From assembly GCF_001886265.1 (NCBI RefSeq), contig NZ_JXLE01000008.1, positions 1 to 64,000 on the forward strand: a stretch of DNA of 64,000 nt. The letters run 5' to 3'. Both the position numbers and the translations under genes were made by a program. The notes below the pieces were generated by a model. It did not search any database. It was not told the origin of the DNA and saw nothing but the letters and a program-made list of their open reading frames with translations. The stretch is from Enterococcus thailandicus (GTDB lineage Bacteria; Bacillota; Bacilli; Lactobacillales; Enterococcaceae). Each line of letters opens with the position of its first letter. The stretch's first letter is position 1. Shown here in pieces: positions 44,090 to 52,982 of this stretch.

Positions 44090-46537
44090 ATGGCGCAGAA
44101 AAAACGTCCTGCAAAGAAAAAGAAAAAGACGAAAAAGCAAAAGCAGCAACAAGAGCAACTCTTGACGATTTTTGTCGGTTTTGCACTGATTTTATTTGCT
44201 GCATTTGGTTTTTTAAGATTAGGGTTCTTAGGAACTTTAGTTGCTAATGGTTTTCGAATCTTTGCAGGTAACACTTATCCAATTCTTTGTTTGTTATTAG
44301 CCATCACAGGATTCTGGATCATTATCAAGAATACGGAATTAAAGATTGGCAAACCTCGACGTTTGGTAGGAGGTATTTTCTTTTATTTAGGAATATTACT
44401 TTTCTTCCACGCTCATTTATTTGGGAAGCTCCACAGCGGAGAACCGAATATTCTTGGCACTACTTGGGATTTATTAGCAAGTGATATTAAGCAAAGTCAA
44501 GTCAGTAGTAATGTAGGTGGTGGGATGGTTGGAGCACTGTTGTATCATTTCACTTACTTTTTGATTGCTCAACCAGGTAGCTATCTGGTCGCTGTTTTAC
44601 TATTGGTTGTCGGCGCGTTTTTATTTAGCAATCTTGAAGGGTATCAATTACTGGAGGGCATCCAAACATTAGGGGAGAGACTGCAAGGATTGTTGGAAGG
44701 TGACCCAGCAAAACAAGCAAAAAAACAAGCTGAAAAAGCAGAGAGAAAAGAACAACGAGCACAAGCAAGAGAAGCAAAACGTTTGGCTGCTCAAGAAGCA
44801 GCTGAGGCAGAAATCGCCGAAATGGAAAAAAATCGGGAACGTCAACAAACAAGAAACGACGAACCAGATGAATTACCAGCGACAGAAACAAACGAACCGA
44901 GTTTTGTGCCAATCAATAGCTTCCAAGAACAAATGCAGACGAAGCCACCGATTGAACATACACCTACACAAACAACGTTGCCGATTGATGCGCATGAAGG
45001 GCTTGAAGAAGAAGAAGTTCCTGAAGATGACGGCTCTGTTTTAGAGTTTGAGATTGCCGCTGAAGAAGAAAATCATGCGTATGAATTACCGTCTGTTGAT
45101 TTGCTCGATTCGATTCCAGCAGTGGACCAAAGTGATGAGTATAAGAAAATCGAAAAAAATATTGGTGTGCTAGAACAAACTTTCCAAAGTTTTGGCGTAG
45201 ATGCCAAAGTAGTGAAAGCGAGTCTTGGTCCTTCCGTTACGAAATTCGAAGTACAGCCTGCCGTTGGTGTAAAGGTAAGCAAAATTGTTAACTTAACTGA
45301 TGATATTGCCTTAGCTTTGGCAGCAAAAGATGTGCGGATGGAAGCGCCAATTCCAGGTAAATCTTTGATTGGGATTGAGGTTCCTAATGGCAAAATCAGT
45401 ATGGTTTCGTTTAGAGAAGTAATTGAAGCACAGCCAAAACATCCGGATAAACTTTTGGAAGTACCATTAGGTCGTGATGTTTCTGGTCGCGTACAAACAG
45501 CTGATTTAAGCAAAATGCCTCACTTACTTGTGGCAGGTTCCACCGGTAGTGGGAAGTCTGTTGCAATCAATGGTATTATCACAAGTATCTTGATGCAGGC
45601 AAAACCACATGAGGTCAAATTAATGATGATTGATCCGAAAATGGTTGAGTTGAATATGTACAATGGGATTCCGCATCTTTTAACGCCCGTTGTAACAAAT
45701 CCAAGAAAAGCAGCACAAGCTTTACAAAAAGTTGTTCAAGAAATGGAAGAACGTTACGAAAAATTTGCCGCTACAGGAGTCAGAAATATTTCTGGGTACA
45801 ATGAATTTGTACAACAAAAGAATTTAGAAGATGGCACGAAGCATCCGACATTACCGTTTATTGTGGTAATCGTTGATGAATTAGCAGACTTGATGATGGT
45901 TGCCAGTAATGAAGTTGAGGATGCAATCATTCGTTTGGCACAAATGGCTCGGGCTGCTGGGATCCATATGATTCTAGCAACACAACGCCCTAGTGTGGAT
46001 GTTATCACAGGGATTATCAAAGCTAATGTTCCTTCGCGAATGGCTTTTGCAGTTTCTAGTGGGACTGACTCTCGTACGATCATTGATTCAAATGGGGCAG
46101 AAAAATTACTTGGACGTGGTGATATGCTCTTCTTACCAATGGGAGAAAATAAACCAATCCGTGTTCAAGGCGCCTTCATCTCTGATCATGAAGTCGAACG
46201 CGTCGTAAGTTTTGTAACAGCACAACAAGAAGCACGTTATGAAGAAAAAATGATGCCAACAGATGAGGTCGAGACCACTGGTACTCCAGAACAACCACAA
46301 GATGAGTTATATGAAGAAGCGAAAGCTTTGGTTGTTGAGATGCAAACGGCAAGTATTTCTTTATTGCAAAGAAGATTTAGAATTGGCTACAATCGTGCAG
46401 CACGTCTAGTAGATGAACTAGAAACGCATGGTGTGGTAGGCCCCTCAGAAGGAAGCAAGCCAAGAAAAGTCTTTATTGAGCAATTAGAAGATTCAATGAA
46501 TGATTTACCAGAAGGACAGCCAGAGGATCATCTATAA
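44090..46537 (+). CDS. ftsK: DNA translocase FtsK/SpoIIIE
   Basis: The 815-residue septum-located motor pumps DNA and resolves chromosomes at division. It has an N-terminal basic segment, four transmembrane helices (about residues 20-185), an acidic, glutamine-rich linker (about 190-320), an alpha-beta motor with Walker A AGSTGSGKS (near 483) and Walker B FIVVIVDELADLMM (near 592), and a C-terminal gamma winged helix (last ~65 residues; SISLLQRRFRIGYNRAARL) that reads KOPS/SRS-type sequences. Length is normal. Monocistronic, with its own terminator. Confidence 0.95.
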   Translation: MAQKKRPAKKKKKTKKQKQQQEQLLTIFVGFALILFAAFGFLRLGFLGTLVANGFRIFAGNTYPILCLLLAITGFWIIIKNTELKIGKPRRLVGGIFFYLGILLFFHAHLFGKLHSGEPNILGTTWDLLASDIKQSQVSSNVGGGMVGALLYHFTYFLIAQPGSYLVAVLLLVVGAFLFSNLEGYQLLEGIQTLGERLQGLLEGDPAKQAKKQAEKAERKEQRAQAREAKRLAAQEAAEAEIAEMEKNRERQQTRNDEPDELPATETNEPSFVPINSFQEQMQTKPPIEHTPTQTTLPIDAHEGLEEEEVPEDDGSVLEFEIAAEEENHAYELPSVDLLDSIPAVDQSDEYKKIEKNIGVLEQTFQSFGVDAKVVKASLGPSVTKFEVQPAVGVKVSKIVNLTDDIALALAAKDVRMEAPIPGKSLIGIEVPNGKISMVSFREVIEAQPKHPDKLLEVPLGRDVSGRVQTADLSKMPHLLVAGSTGSGKSVAINGIITSILMQAKPHEVKLMMIDPKMVELNMYNGIPHLLTPVVTNPRKAAQALQKVVQEMEERYEKFAATGVRNISGYNEFVQQKNLEDGTKHPTLPFIVVIVDELADLMMVASNEVEDAIIRLAQMARAAGIHMILATQRPSVDVITGIIKANVPSRMAFAVSSGTDSRTIIDSNGAEKLLGRGDMLFLPMGENKPIRVQGAFISDHEVERVVSFVTAQQEARYEEKMMPTDEVETTGTPEQPQDELYEEAKALVVEMQTASISLLQRRFRIGYNRAARLVDELETHGVVGPSEGSKPRKVFIEQLEDSMNDLPEGQPEDHL

Positions 46538-46570
46538 TTAATAGAAACAAAAAATTATATGTGTGTAAAA

Positions 46571-46613
46571 AAAACAGCCAACACAGAGAATACTCCGTGC
46601 TGGCTGTTTTTTT
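46571..46613 (+). terminator. Terminator of ftsK
   Basis: AAAACAGCCAACACA pairs with the downstream CGTGCTGGCTGTTTT, followed by a T-run. Confidence 0.85.
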
Positions 46614-46726
46614 AGTTGGACTTCACTACGAAAGAACAAGTGAAGGATCTCGCAAACTTTCTTGCATTCCCAGATAGAATCAGTTATAGTATGTAGCGAA
46701 ACTTTGAGAAAAAGAGGGAAATAATT

Positions 46727-47803
46727 TTGGAAAAAACGTCCATTTATGGCTTGACGAATGAAGAACTAACAAATTGGTTTATCAACAATGGCGAAAAGAA
46801 ATTCCGTGCAGCCCAAGTTTGGGAATGGCTTTATCAAAAACGGGTAACAGCGTTTTCAGAAATGACCAATTTATCAAAAAATTTGATTGAAAAACTAACA
46901 GAAAACTTTGTGATTAATCCATTAAGACAAATGGTTGTGCAAGAAGCAGCTGACGGAACAGTCAAATATTTATTTGAATTACCGGATAAGAATATGATTG
47001 AGACTGTCTTGATGCGTCAAGAGTATGGTCTGTCCGTTTGTGTTACAACTCAGGTTGGCTGTAATATTGGCTGTACCTTCTGTGCTAGCGGATTACTGAA
47101 AAAAAATCGTGATTTAACTGCAGGAGAAATCGTTGCTCAAATCATGATGGTTCAACATTATTTTGATGAACGCGGAGAAGGTGAACGAGTATCTCACGTT
47201 GTTGTAATGGGGATTGGTGAACCATTTGATAACTATGATAACGTGATGGATTTCTTGCATATTATCAACGATGCGAAAGGTCTAGCAATCGGGGCACGTC
47301 ACATCACTGTGTCAACGAGTGGCTTAGCAAATAAAATCAAAGAATTTGCCGATAATGGGCTGCAAGTAAACTTAGCAATCTCCTTACATGCATCCAATAA
47401 TGAAGTTCGTACGTCAATCATGCGAATCAATCGAAGCTTTCCAATCGAAAAATTGATGGAAGCAGTCGATGAATACCTTGAGAAAACGAATCGTCGAATC
47501 ACGTTTGAATACATTATGTTGAACAACGTGAATGATCAGCCAGAACACGCACAGCAGTTAGCAGATTTGTTACAAGATAAGAAAAAATTAGCATATGTCA
47601 ATCTGATTCCATACAACCCAGTAAGTGAACATGACCAGTATTCACGTAGCCCTAAGGCAGATGTTTTGAAATTTTATGATGTCTTGAAGAAAAATGGGGT
47701 CAACTGTGTCGTTCGTAAAGAACACGGGACAGATATTGATGCAGCTTGTGGTCAATTGCGTAGCAAGCAGATGAAGAAAGAGAAAAAAGTAGCAAGTAAG
47801 TAA
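46727..47803 (+). CDS. rlmN: 23S rRNA/tRNA (adenine-C2) methyltransferase RlmN
   Basis: This 358-residue radical-SAM enzyme methylates A2503 of 23S rRNA and A37 of some tRNAs. The cluster motif is [11 protein letters not shown] (CxxxCxxC, near residue 112), the SAM motif is [11 protein letters not shown], and the methyl-accepting cysteine is probably in [11 protein letters not shown] (near 345). It starts at TTG 46727 behind AGAGGGAA. It has the length and both cysteines of RlmN, not Cfr-specific features, so I call it the housekeeping enzyme. Confidence 0.95.
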   Translation: MEKTSIYGLTNEELTNWFINNGEKKFRAAQVWEWLYQKRVTAFSEMTNLSKNLIEKLTENFVINPLRQMVVQEAADGTVKYLFELPDKNMIETVLMRQEYGLSVCVTTQVGCNIGCTFCASGLLKKNRDLTAGEIVAQIMMVQHYFDERGEGERVSHVVVMGIGEPFDNYDNVMDFLHIINDAKGLAIGARHITVSTSGLANKIKEFADNGLQVNLAISLHASNNEVRTSIMRINRSFPIEKLMEAVDEYLEKTNRRITFEYIMLNNVNDQPEHAQQLADLLQDKKKLAYVNLIPYNPVSEHDQYSRSPKADVLKFYDVLKKNGVNCVVRKEHGTDIDAACGQLRSKQMKKEKKVASK

Positions 47804-47822
47804 GAAACCGCTGTTTATTATT

Positions 47823-47854
47823 AGAAGACGTGACTTGTTCACGTCTTCTTTTTT
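47823..47854 (+). terminator. Terminator of rlmN
   Basis: AGAAGACGTGA pairs perfectly with TCACGTCTTCT, followed by T6. Confidence 0.9.
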
Positions 47855-47897
47855 ATCTAAAATGATCGATCATTTTTTAAACGTCAAGAAGAAATCT

Positions 47898-47926
47898 TTG
47901 GGTTTTTCCACAATCATTGCTAAAAT
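47898..47926 (+). promoter_or_regulatory. Probable promoter of the aac(6') gene
   Basis: TTGGGT (47898-47903), a 17-bp spacer and TAAAAT (47921-47926, 5/6) lie 22 bp upstream of the start codon, which would give a short leader. Confidence 0.6.
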
Positions 47927-47948
47927 AAGTTGGAACGGGGGGAAACAA

Positions 47949-48494
47949 ATGATTATTACTGAATTCGATCGTGACGATCTCGATCTGCGAGACCAACTTG
48001 CAGATTTATTGAGATTAACTTGGCCAGAAGAATATGGTACTGATGCGACAAAAGAAGTTGACCAGTTGATGGAACCAGATCGCATTGCTGTTTCTGCCTT
48101 AGATGGAGATACGCTGATTGGTTTTGTTGGAGCGATTCCTCAATACCGATTGACAGGCTGGGAATTGCATCCCTTAGTAGTAGAGAGCACTCGAAGGAGA
48201 AATCAAATTGGTACCAGACTTGTGACATACCTAGAAAAAGAAGTAACATCAAAAGGTGGAATCACGATGTACTTAGGTACAGATGATCTGGATCATGGAA
48301 CAACGTTAAGTTATGAGAATTTATTTGAGCATACTTTTGATAAAGCAAAAGCCATTCAAAATTTGAAGAGTCATCCTTATGAGTTTTATGAGAAAATGGG
48401 GTATCAAATTGTTGGCGTGATTCCAGATGCAAATGGCTGGAATAAGCCTGATATTTGGATGGCAAAAGGTCTTGTGCCAAGACCAACCACATAA
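47949..48494 (+). CDS. Chromosomal aminoglycoside 6'-N-acetyltransferase, AAC(6')-Ii family
   Basis: The 181-residue GNAT-fold acetyltransferase begins MIITEFDRDDLDLRDQ and contains LLRLTWPEEYG, GAIPQYRLTGWELHPLVV and the acetyl-CoA loop RRRNQIGTRLV, as in the intrinsic AAC(6')-Ii of E. faecium and the related E. hirae and E. durans enzymes. It acetylates the 6' amine of aminoglycosides such as tobramycin and kanamycin and contributes low-level intrinsic resistance. ATG 47949 follows GGGGGGAAA and gives the family length. Several differences from E. faecium AAC(6')-Ii that I can recall suggest a sister species. No mobile element adjoins it. Confidence 0.9.
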   Translation: MIITEFDRDDLDLRDQLADLLRLTWPEEYGTDATKEVDQLMEPDRIAVSALDGDTLIGFVGAIPQYRLTGWELHPLVVESTRRRNQIGTRLVTYLEKEVTSKGGITMYLGTDDLDHGTTLSYENLFEHTFDKAKAIQNLKSHPYEFYEKMGYQIVGVIPDANGWNKPDIWMAKGLVPRPTT

Positions 48495-48511
48495 AAAGAA
48501 GAAAAAATGAG

Positions 48512-48552
48512 AAAGAGCCGTGCAAGAAAATGACTTGTACGGCTCTTTTTTT
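48512..48552 (+). terminator. Terminator of the aac(6') gene
   Basis: AAAGAGCCGTGCAAG pairs with CTTGTACGGCTCTTT with one mismatch, followed by T's. Confidence 0.88.
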
Positions 48553-48559
48553 GAGCAAA

Positions 48560-48814
48560 AACCGAACATTGAACCCTTTTTTTAAGAAATCAAATCTTTT
48601 TTACGTATTATTTTATTGAAAACAAAAAATTGTTATTTTCTTTATAAATAAAGGGAATTTTCTGAAAAATCTAACGAAAAATACTGATTAAAGAGATTAT
48701 TTTAAGAAAAAAGAGAAAAAAGTAGTTGCTTTTTTAATAATTATTCATTAAACTCTTAAACAACTTCAGAAATATTTAATTATTCTGAAAATTCCGATAA
48801 AAGGGGTACGAAAG
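48560..48814 (+). promoter_or_regulatory. oppA upstream region with candidate promoter
   Basis: This AT-rich stretch contains TTGCTT (48726-48731), a 17-bp spacer and TAAACT (48749-48754) as the best sigma-A candidate. TTTAA words occur at 48733-48737 and elsewhere, and GGAATTTTC appears on the plus strand at 48654 and on the minus strand at 48786-48794. It is the obvious control region for oppA and the place to look for a target of the TnpB-like protein encoded after oppF. Confidence 0.5.
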
Positions 48815-50479
48815 ATGAAAAAGAAAGTAACTTTTGGTTTTGTTGCGGTTTGTGGCCTTGTCCTTGCTGGCTGTTATGGTGGCAGCTCAGATACAGGGAG
48901 CAGTAATACAAAAAGCAGTGGTTCTGCTAGTGGAGGCGGCGTATTTAATTTAGTTGTACCTCAAGAAATGCCAACAGCTGATTTATCTGTTGCGACAGAT
49001 ACAATTAGTTTTACAGCGTTGAACAACGTATATGAAGGAATTTATCGTCTTGATAAAGATAGTAAACCACAACCTGCAGGTGCAAGTGAGTTGGCAGACG
49101 TCAGCGAAGATGGTTTAACTTATAAAATCAAATTACGTGAAGATGCAAAATGGTCGAACGGTGAACCAGTAACAGCAGCAGATTATGTTTATGGCTGGCA
49201 ACGTACGGTTGATCCAAAAACAGCATCTGAATATGCGTATCTATTTGAACCAGTTGCTAATGCAGCAGACATCACAGCTGGTAAAAAAGATAAATCAGAG
49301 TTAGGCATCAAAGCGAATGGTGATCACGAATTAGAAATCACACTAACAAAACAAACACCTTATTTCCAATATTTACTCGCTTTCCCATCTTTCTTCCCGC
49401 AAAGTCAAGCTGTTGTTGAAGAAAACGGTGATGCTTATGCTTCAGCAAGTGACAAAGCAGTATACAATGGTCCATTCACATTAGAAGACTTTGATGGTCC
49501 AGGAACGGATACAGAATGGACATACAAGAAAAATGATGAATACTGGGATAAGAACGAAGTGAAATTATCAGAAGTCAAAGTCAGTGTAGTAAAAGAATCT
49601 TCTACTTCATTGAATCTCTTTAAAGATGGTCAAGCAGATGATGTTATTTTATCAGGTGAGTTAGCACAACAAAATGCAAATGATCCAGCGTATACATCTG
49701 TGAAAGAAGCTCGTACAAGTTATATCGAGTTTAACCAACGTGAAGAAGACTCTCCATTCAACAATGCTGATTTGCGAAAAGCGATTTCTTACTCAATCAA
49801 TCGCGATGCATTAGTAAAACAAGTTATGGGGGATGGCTCGGTTGCATCAACTGGCTTAATTCCAGCAGACATGACAAAAAATCCTGATACAAACGAAGAC
49901 TTTGCCAAAGAAGCTGGTGATTTAGTTTCTTATGATAAAGACAAAGCAAAAGAACATTGGGAAAAAGCGAAGAAAGAGCTAGGTATTGATTCACTCGAAT
50001 TTGAGTTGATGGCATCAGATGATGACTCAACGAAAAAAGTAATTGAATATATCCAAAACTCAATTCAAGAAAATTTAGATGGTGTGAAAGTTAAACCAGT
50101 TCCAGTACCGTTCTCTGTTCGTTTGGATCGTTCATCATCAGGTGATTTTGACACAGTATTAGGTGGTTGGGGTGCTGACTACGCAGATCCAAGTAGCTTT
50201 ACTGATCTGTTCGTAACAGGAAACTCTTATAACCGTGGACAATGGAGTAATGAAGAGTATGACAAAGTAGTGAAAGCATCTTCTTCAACTGATGCCGGCG
50301 ATGAAAAAGCGCGTTGGGATGATTTGCAAGAAGCAAACAAAATCATTGCTGATGATATGGGTGTAGCACCAGTTTACCAAAAGGCTGAAGGTCATTTAGT
50401 TAATGAAAAAGTTAAAGGAATCGTGCATCACGCAGCTGGGGCTTCATGGGATTACAAGTGGACATATATCGAAGAATAA
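48815..50479 (+). CDS. oppA: Oligopeptide ABC transporter substrate-binding lipoprotein OppA
   Basis: The 554-residue lipoprotein (lipobox LAGC, cysteine near residue 20) is of the SBP_bac_5 family. It has a serine/glycine spacer after the lipid anchor, then the typical EDGLTYKIKLREDAKWSNG and AADYVYGWQRTVDP segments. It binds extracellular peptides for import and, in enterococci, may also take up signalling peptides. It is separated from oppBCDF by a terminator and a convergent small gene, so it can be expressed independently and in excess. Confidence 0.95.
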   Translation: MKKKVTFGFVAVCGLVLAGCYGGSSDTGSSNTKSSGSASGGGVFNLVVPQEMPTADLSVATDTISFTALNNVYEGIYRLDKDSKPQPAGASELADVSEDGLTYKIKLREDAKWSNGEPVTAADYVYGWQRTVDPKTASEYAYLFEPVANAADITAGKKDKSELGIKANGDHELEITLTKQTPYFQYLLAFPSFFPQSQAVVEENGDAYASASDKAVYNGPFTLEDFDGPGTDTEWTYKKNDEYWDKNEVKLSEVKVSVVKESSTSLNLFKDGQADDVILSGELAQQNANDPAYTSVKEARTSYIEFNQREEDSPFNNADLRKAISYSINRDALVKQVMGDGSVASTGLIPADMTKNPDTNEDFAKEAGDLVSYDKDKAKEHWEKAKKELGIDSLEFELMASDDDSTKKVIEYIQNSIQENLDGVKVKPVPVPFSVRLDRSSSGDFDTVLGGWGADYADPSSFTDLFVTGNSYNRGQWSNEEYDKVVKASSSTDAGDEKARWDDLQEANKIIADDMGVAPVYQKAEGHLVNEKVKGIVHHAAGASWDYKWTYIEE

Positions 50480-50504
50480 CCACTTTTATTCGTTAACAAT
50501 TGAA

Positions 50505-50557
50505 GATGAGAAAAAACAGGGTAGGTCATTGATCCAACGACACACCCTGTTCTCATC
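50505..50557. terminator. Bidirectional terminator after oppA
   Basis: GATGAG plus AACAGGGT pair with ACCCTGTT plus CTCATC around a long loop. It lies between oppA and the convergent minus-strand gene. Confidence 0.75.
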
Positions 50558-50562
50558 AACAA

Positions 50563-50907
50563 TTATAAAAGAGCGAATAGCATGAAGAGAATTGAAAAAA
50601 TAAGTAAAATCCCGGCAATAATCAGCCAAAAGCTGTACATACCATGGCTGGCAGATGAAAGCAGCGAGAACTCTGGTTTTTTCTTCCGGTTTCTTGTTCG
50701 AGCTAGGTGAATCGATCGTTGAAAATGATCAAAGAAACCCGAGGAAAAAACCCATAAAAATCCGCCGATAATCAAAAACGGCAACGCGCATAAGAAAGAA
50801 TCATTTGATAATTGTAGAAAAGTTAATTGATTGGTTAAAAAATTTTTTATCAAAATGAGGACCATCAACAAAATGGAAATGGCATAGGGAAGATACTTTT
50901 TGTTCAT
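50563..50907 (-). CDS. DUF3899 small membrane protein
   Basis: The 114-residue protein has three hydrophobic segments (about 5-22, 38-58, 90-113) and the motif GGFLWVFSSGFFDHFQRS typical of DUF3899. Function unknown. It starts at an ATG with AAAGGAGC upstream and is inserted on the opposite strand between oppA and oppB. Confidence 0.75.
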   Translation of the reverse strand: MNKKYLPYAISILLMVLILIKNFLTNQLTFLQLSNDSFLCALPFLIIGGFLWVFSSGFFDHFQRSIHLARTRNRKKKPEFSLLSSASHGMYSFWLIIAGILLIFSILFMLFALL

Positions 50908-50991
50908 TTTTTTGCTCCTTTATCAGTGGGTTCATTACTTAATAATGTAGCGAAACATTTGTCAGAAGTCAAAAGCTAGGGGGAAACATCT

Positions 50992-51933
50992 GTGAATAGT
51001 TATATCAAATATGTTTTAAAACGTGTCTTCTTCATGATGATCACGCTGTGGCTGATTGCCACCATCACTTTTTTCTTAATGCAGTTATTACCAGGAACAC
51101 CTTATACCAATCAGGAACGCTTGAGTCCTGAAACGATTGAAATGTTGAATAAACAAGTAGGTTTAGATAAGCCGGTCCTTGTTCAATATGGCATTTATCT
51201 TTCTAATCTACTTCAAGGTGACTTTGGTATTTCTTTCCAATTTAAAAACCAACCTGTGGCTAATTTATTAGCAGGCAGAATTGGACCTTCTTTACAGTTA
51301 GGTTTACAAGCAATTATTGTTGGGACATTTGTTGGAACGATTTTAGGAACGATTTCCGCAATGAAGCAAAACACTTGGGTCGACAGTTCGTCAACCTTGA
51401 TTGCAATCTTAGGACGTTCGATTCCTAACTTTGTGTTTGCGGTATTGCTTCAATATGTGTTTGCAATGAAATTACACATTTTACCAATCGCAAAATGGGA
51501 TGGATTCGCTTATACCATTTTACCGACAATCGCTTTAGCGATGTCCCCGCTTGCCGATTCCGCCCGCTTTATTCGAACCGAAATGGTTGAAGTTCTTCAT
51601 AGTGATTATGTTGAATTAGCTAGAGCAAAAGGGCTAAGTCGTTGGGAAATTGCCTTTAAACATGGCTTAAGAAACAGTTTGATTCCATTGATGACTTTAT
51701 TAGGACCACTGGCAGTTGCTTTGATGACTGGTTCATTAGTGGTTGAAAATATTTTTGCCATTCCTGGAATCGGGGAACAATTTGTTAAATCAATTACCAC
51801 AAATGACTATCCGACAATCATGGCTGTGACAATTCTTTATTCATTTATGTTGATTTTTGTCATCTTAGTCGTTGATTTATTGTATGGATTAGTTGATCCA
51901 AGAATTCGTGTTTCTGAAGGGAGTCGAGGATAG
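50992..51933 (+). CDS. oppB: Oligopeptide ABC transporter permease OppB
   Basis: The 313-residue permease has six helices. The N-terminal QLLPGTPYTNQERLSP segment is typical of OppB/DppB, and the EAA loop is DYVELARAKGLSRWEIAFKHG (near residue 205). It starts at GTG 50992 after AGGGGGAAA. It forms the peptide channel with OppC. The gene is immediately followed by oppC without a gap. Confidence 0.95.
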   Translation: MNSYIKYVLKRVFFMMITLWLIATITFFLMQLLPGTPYTNQERLSPETIEMLNKQVGLDKPVLVQYGIYLSNLLQGDFGISFQFKNQPVANLLAGRIGPSLQLGLQAIIVGTFVGTILGTISAMKQNTWVDSSSTLIAILGRSIPNFVFAVLLQYVFAMKLHILPIAKWDGFAYTILPTIALAMSPLADSARFIRTEMVEVLHSDYVELARAKGLSRWEIAFKHGLRNSLIPLMTLLGPLAVALMTGSLVVENIFAIPGIGEQFVKSITTNDYPTIMAVTILYSFMLIFVILVVDLLYGLVDPRIRVSEGSRG

Positions 51934-52977
51934 ATGGAAATGGTACCAAAACGCTATGAAACAGTTGCGGAGATTCCTGCAGACGAGTTTCTTCCTTTAC
52001 AAAAAAATACCGAAGCTGAGCGTGAACAGATTTCTGCTCCTTCGCTGAATTTCTTACAAGATTCTTGGCGTCGATTGAAGAAAAATAAAGCGGCAGTGGT
52101 TTCAATGCTCTTACTAACGACGATTATTTTGATTTCAATCGTGACAATTTTTGTTTCACCGCATAATCCGACTGCACAAAATGTTGATTATATCAACTTA
52201 CCGCCACGTATTCCTGGTATCAGTATTGATGGTCTAAACGGAAAAGCGATGGTTGGTGGCGAGTTAGTCGATAAATATGCACAGGCAAATGTTCCAGCAA
52301 ATGTGAACTTTCTTTTGGGAACAGATGGCCTAGGTCGTGATGTGCTGAGTCGCTTGTTTATGGGCACGAGAATCTCTCTATTAATTGCATTTATCGCAGC
52401 TATTCTAGACGTGACGATTGGTGTTGCTTATGGATTGGTTTCTGGTCTTTTAGGTGGACGTGTAGATAATGCAATGCAACGCTTTTTGGAAATCTTATCT
52501 GGGATTCCTAACTTAGTTGTAATGATTTTGATGCTGGTTGTATTTGAGCCAGGAATTTTTTCAATCGTAGCAGCGATGGCAATCACGAACTGGATTCCAA
52601 TGGCACGGATTGTTCGTGCACAGACATTGAAATTGAAAGATCAAGAATATGTTTTAGCTGGTTTGACTTTGGGTGAATCAAAGTTGAAAATCGCGTTCAA
52701 ACATATCTTACCGAATATCTCAAGTGTGATTATTATTCAAATGATGTTTAGTATCCCATCAGCTATTTTCTTCGAAGCATTCCTAAGTTTCATCGGGCTA
52801 GGTTTAACACCACCGTCTGCTTCATTAGGAACAATGCTAAGTGATGGCTACAAAACATTCTTATATCTGCCATATCTATTATGGATTCCGGCAGCAACTT
52901 TATCGGTTATCATGATTGGCTTTAACTTATTAGCTGATGGATTACGTGATGCCTTCGATCCTAAAATGAAAGAGTGA
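51934..52977 (+). CDS. oppC: Oligopeptide ABC transporter permease OppC
   Basis: The 347-residue partner permease has a long N-terminal cytosolic segment (about 1-55), a first helix, a large external loop with LGTDGLGRDVLSRLFMGTR (diagnostic of OppC/DppC), and the EAA loop near LAGLTLGESKLKIAFKH. It starts at the base after the oppB stop. Confidence 0.95.
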   Translation: MEMVPKRYETVAEIPADEFLPLQKNTEAEREQISAPSLNFLQDSWRRLKKNKAAVVSMLLLTTIILISIVTIFVSPHNPTAQNVDYINLPPRIPGISIDGLNGKAMVGGELVDKYAQANVPANVNFLLGTDGLGRDVLSRLFMGTRISLLIAFIAAILDVTIGVAYGLVSGLLGGRVDNAMQRFLEILSGIPNLVVMILMLVVFEPGIFSIVAAMAITNWIPMARIVRAQTLKLKDQEYVLAGLTLGESKLKIAFKHILPNISSVIIIQMMFSIPSAIFFEAFLSFIGLGLTPPSASLGTMLSDGYKTFLYLPYLLWIPAATLSVIMIGFNLLADGLRDAFDPKMKE

Positions 52978-52982
52978 GAATT

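Noticed and set aside
46727-47803. Cfr-type resistance methyltransferase
   Set aside because: Length and motifs are those of housekeeping RlmN, and it lies in a core-gene context.
48654-48663. 10-nt match between the post-TnpB region and the oppA upstream region as a proven guide/target pair
   Set aside because: GGAATTTTCT is AT-rich, the guide start is unknown, and bases 5' of the two copies do not support a consistent flanking motif. Kept only as a hypothesis.
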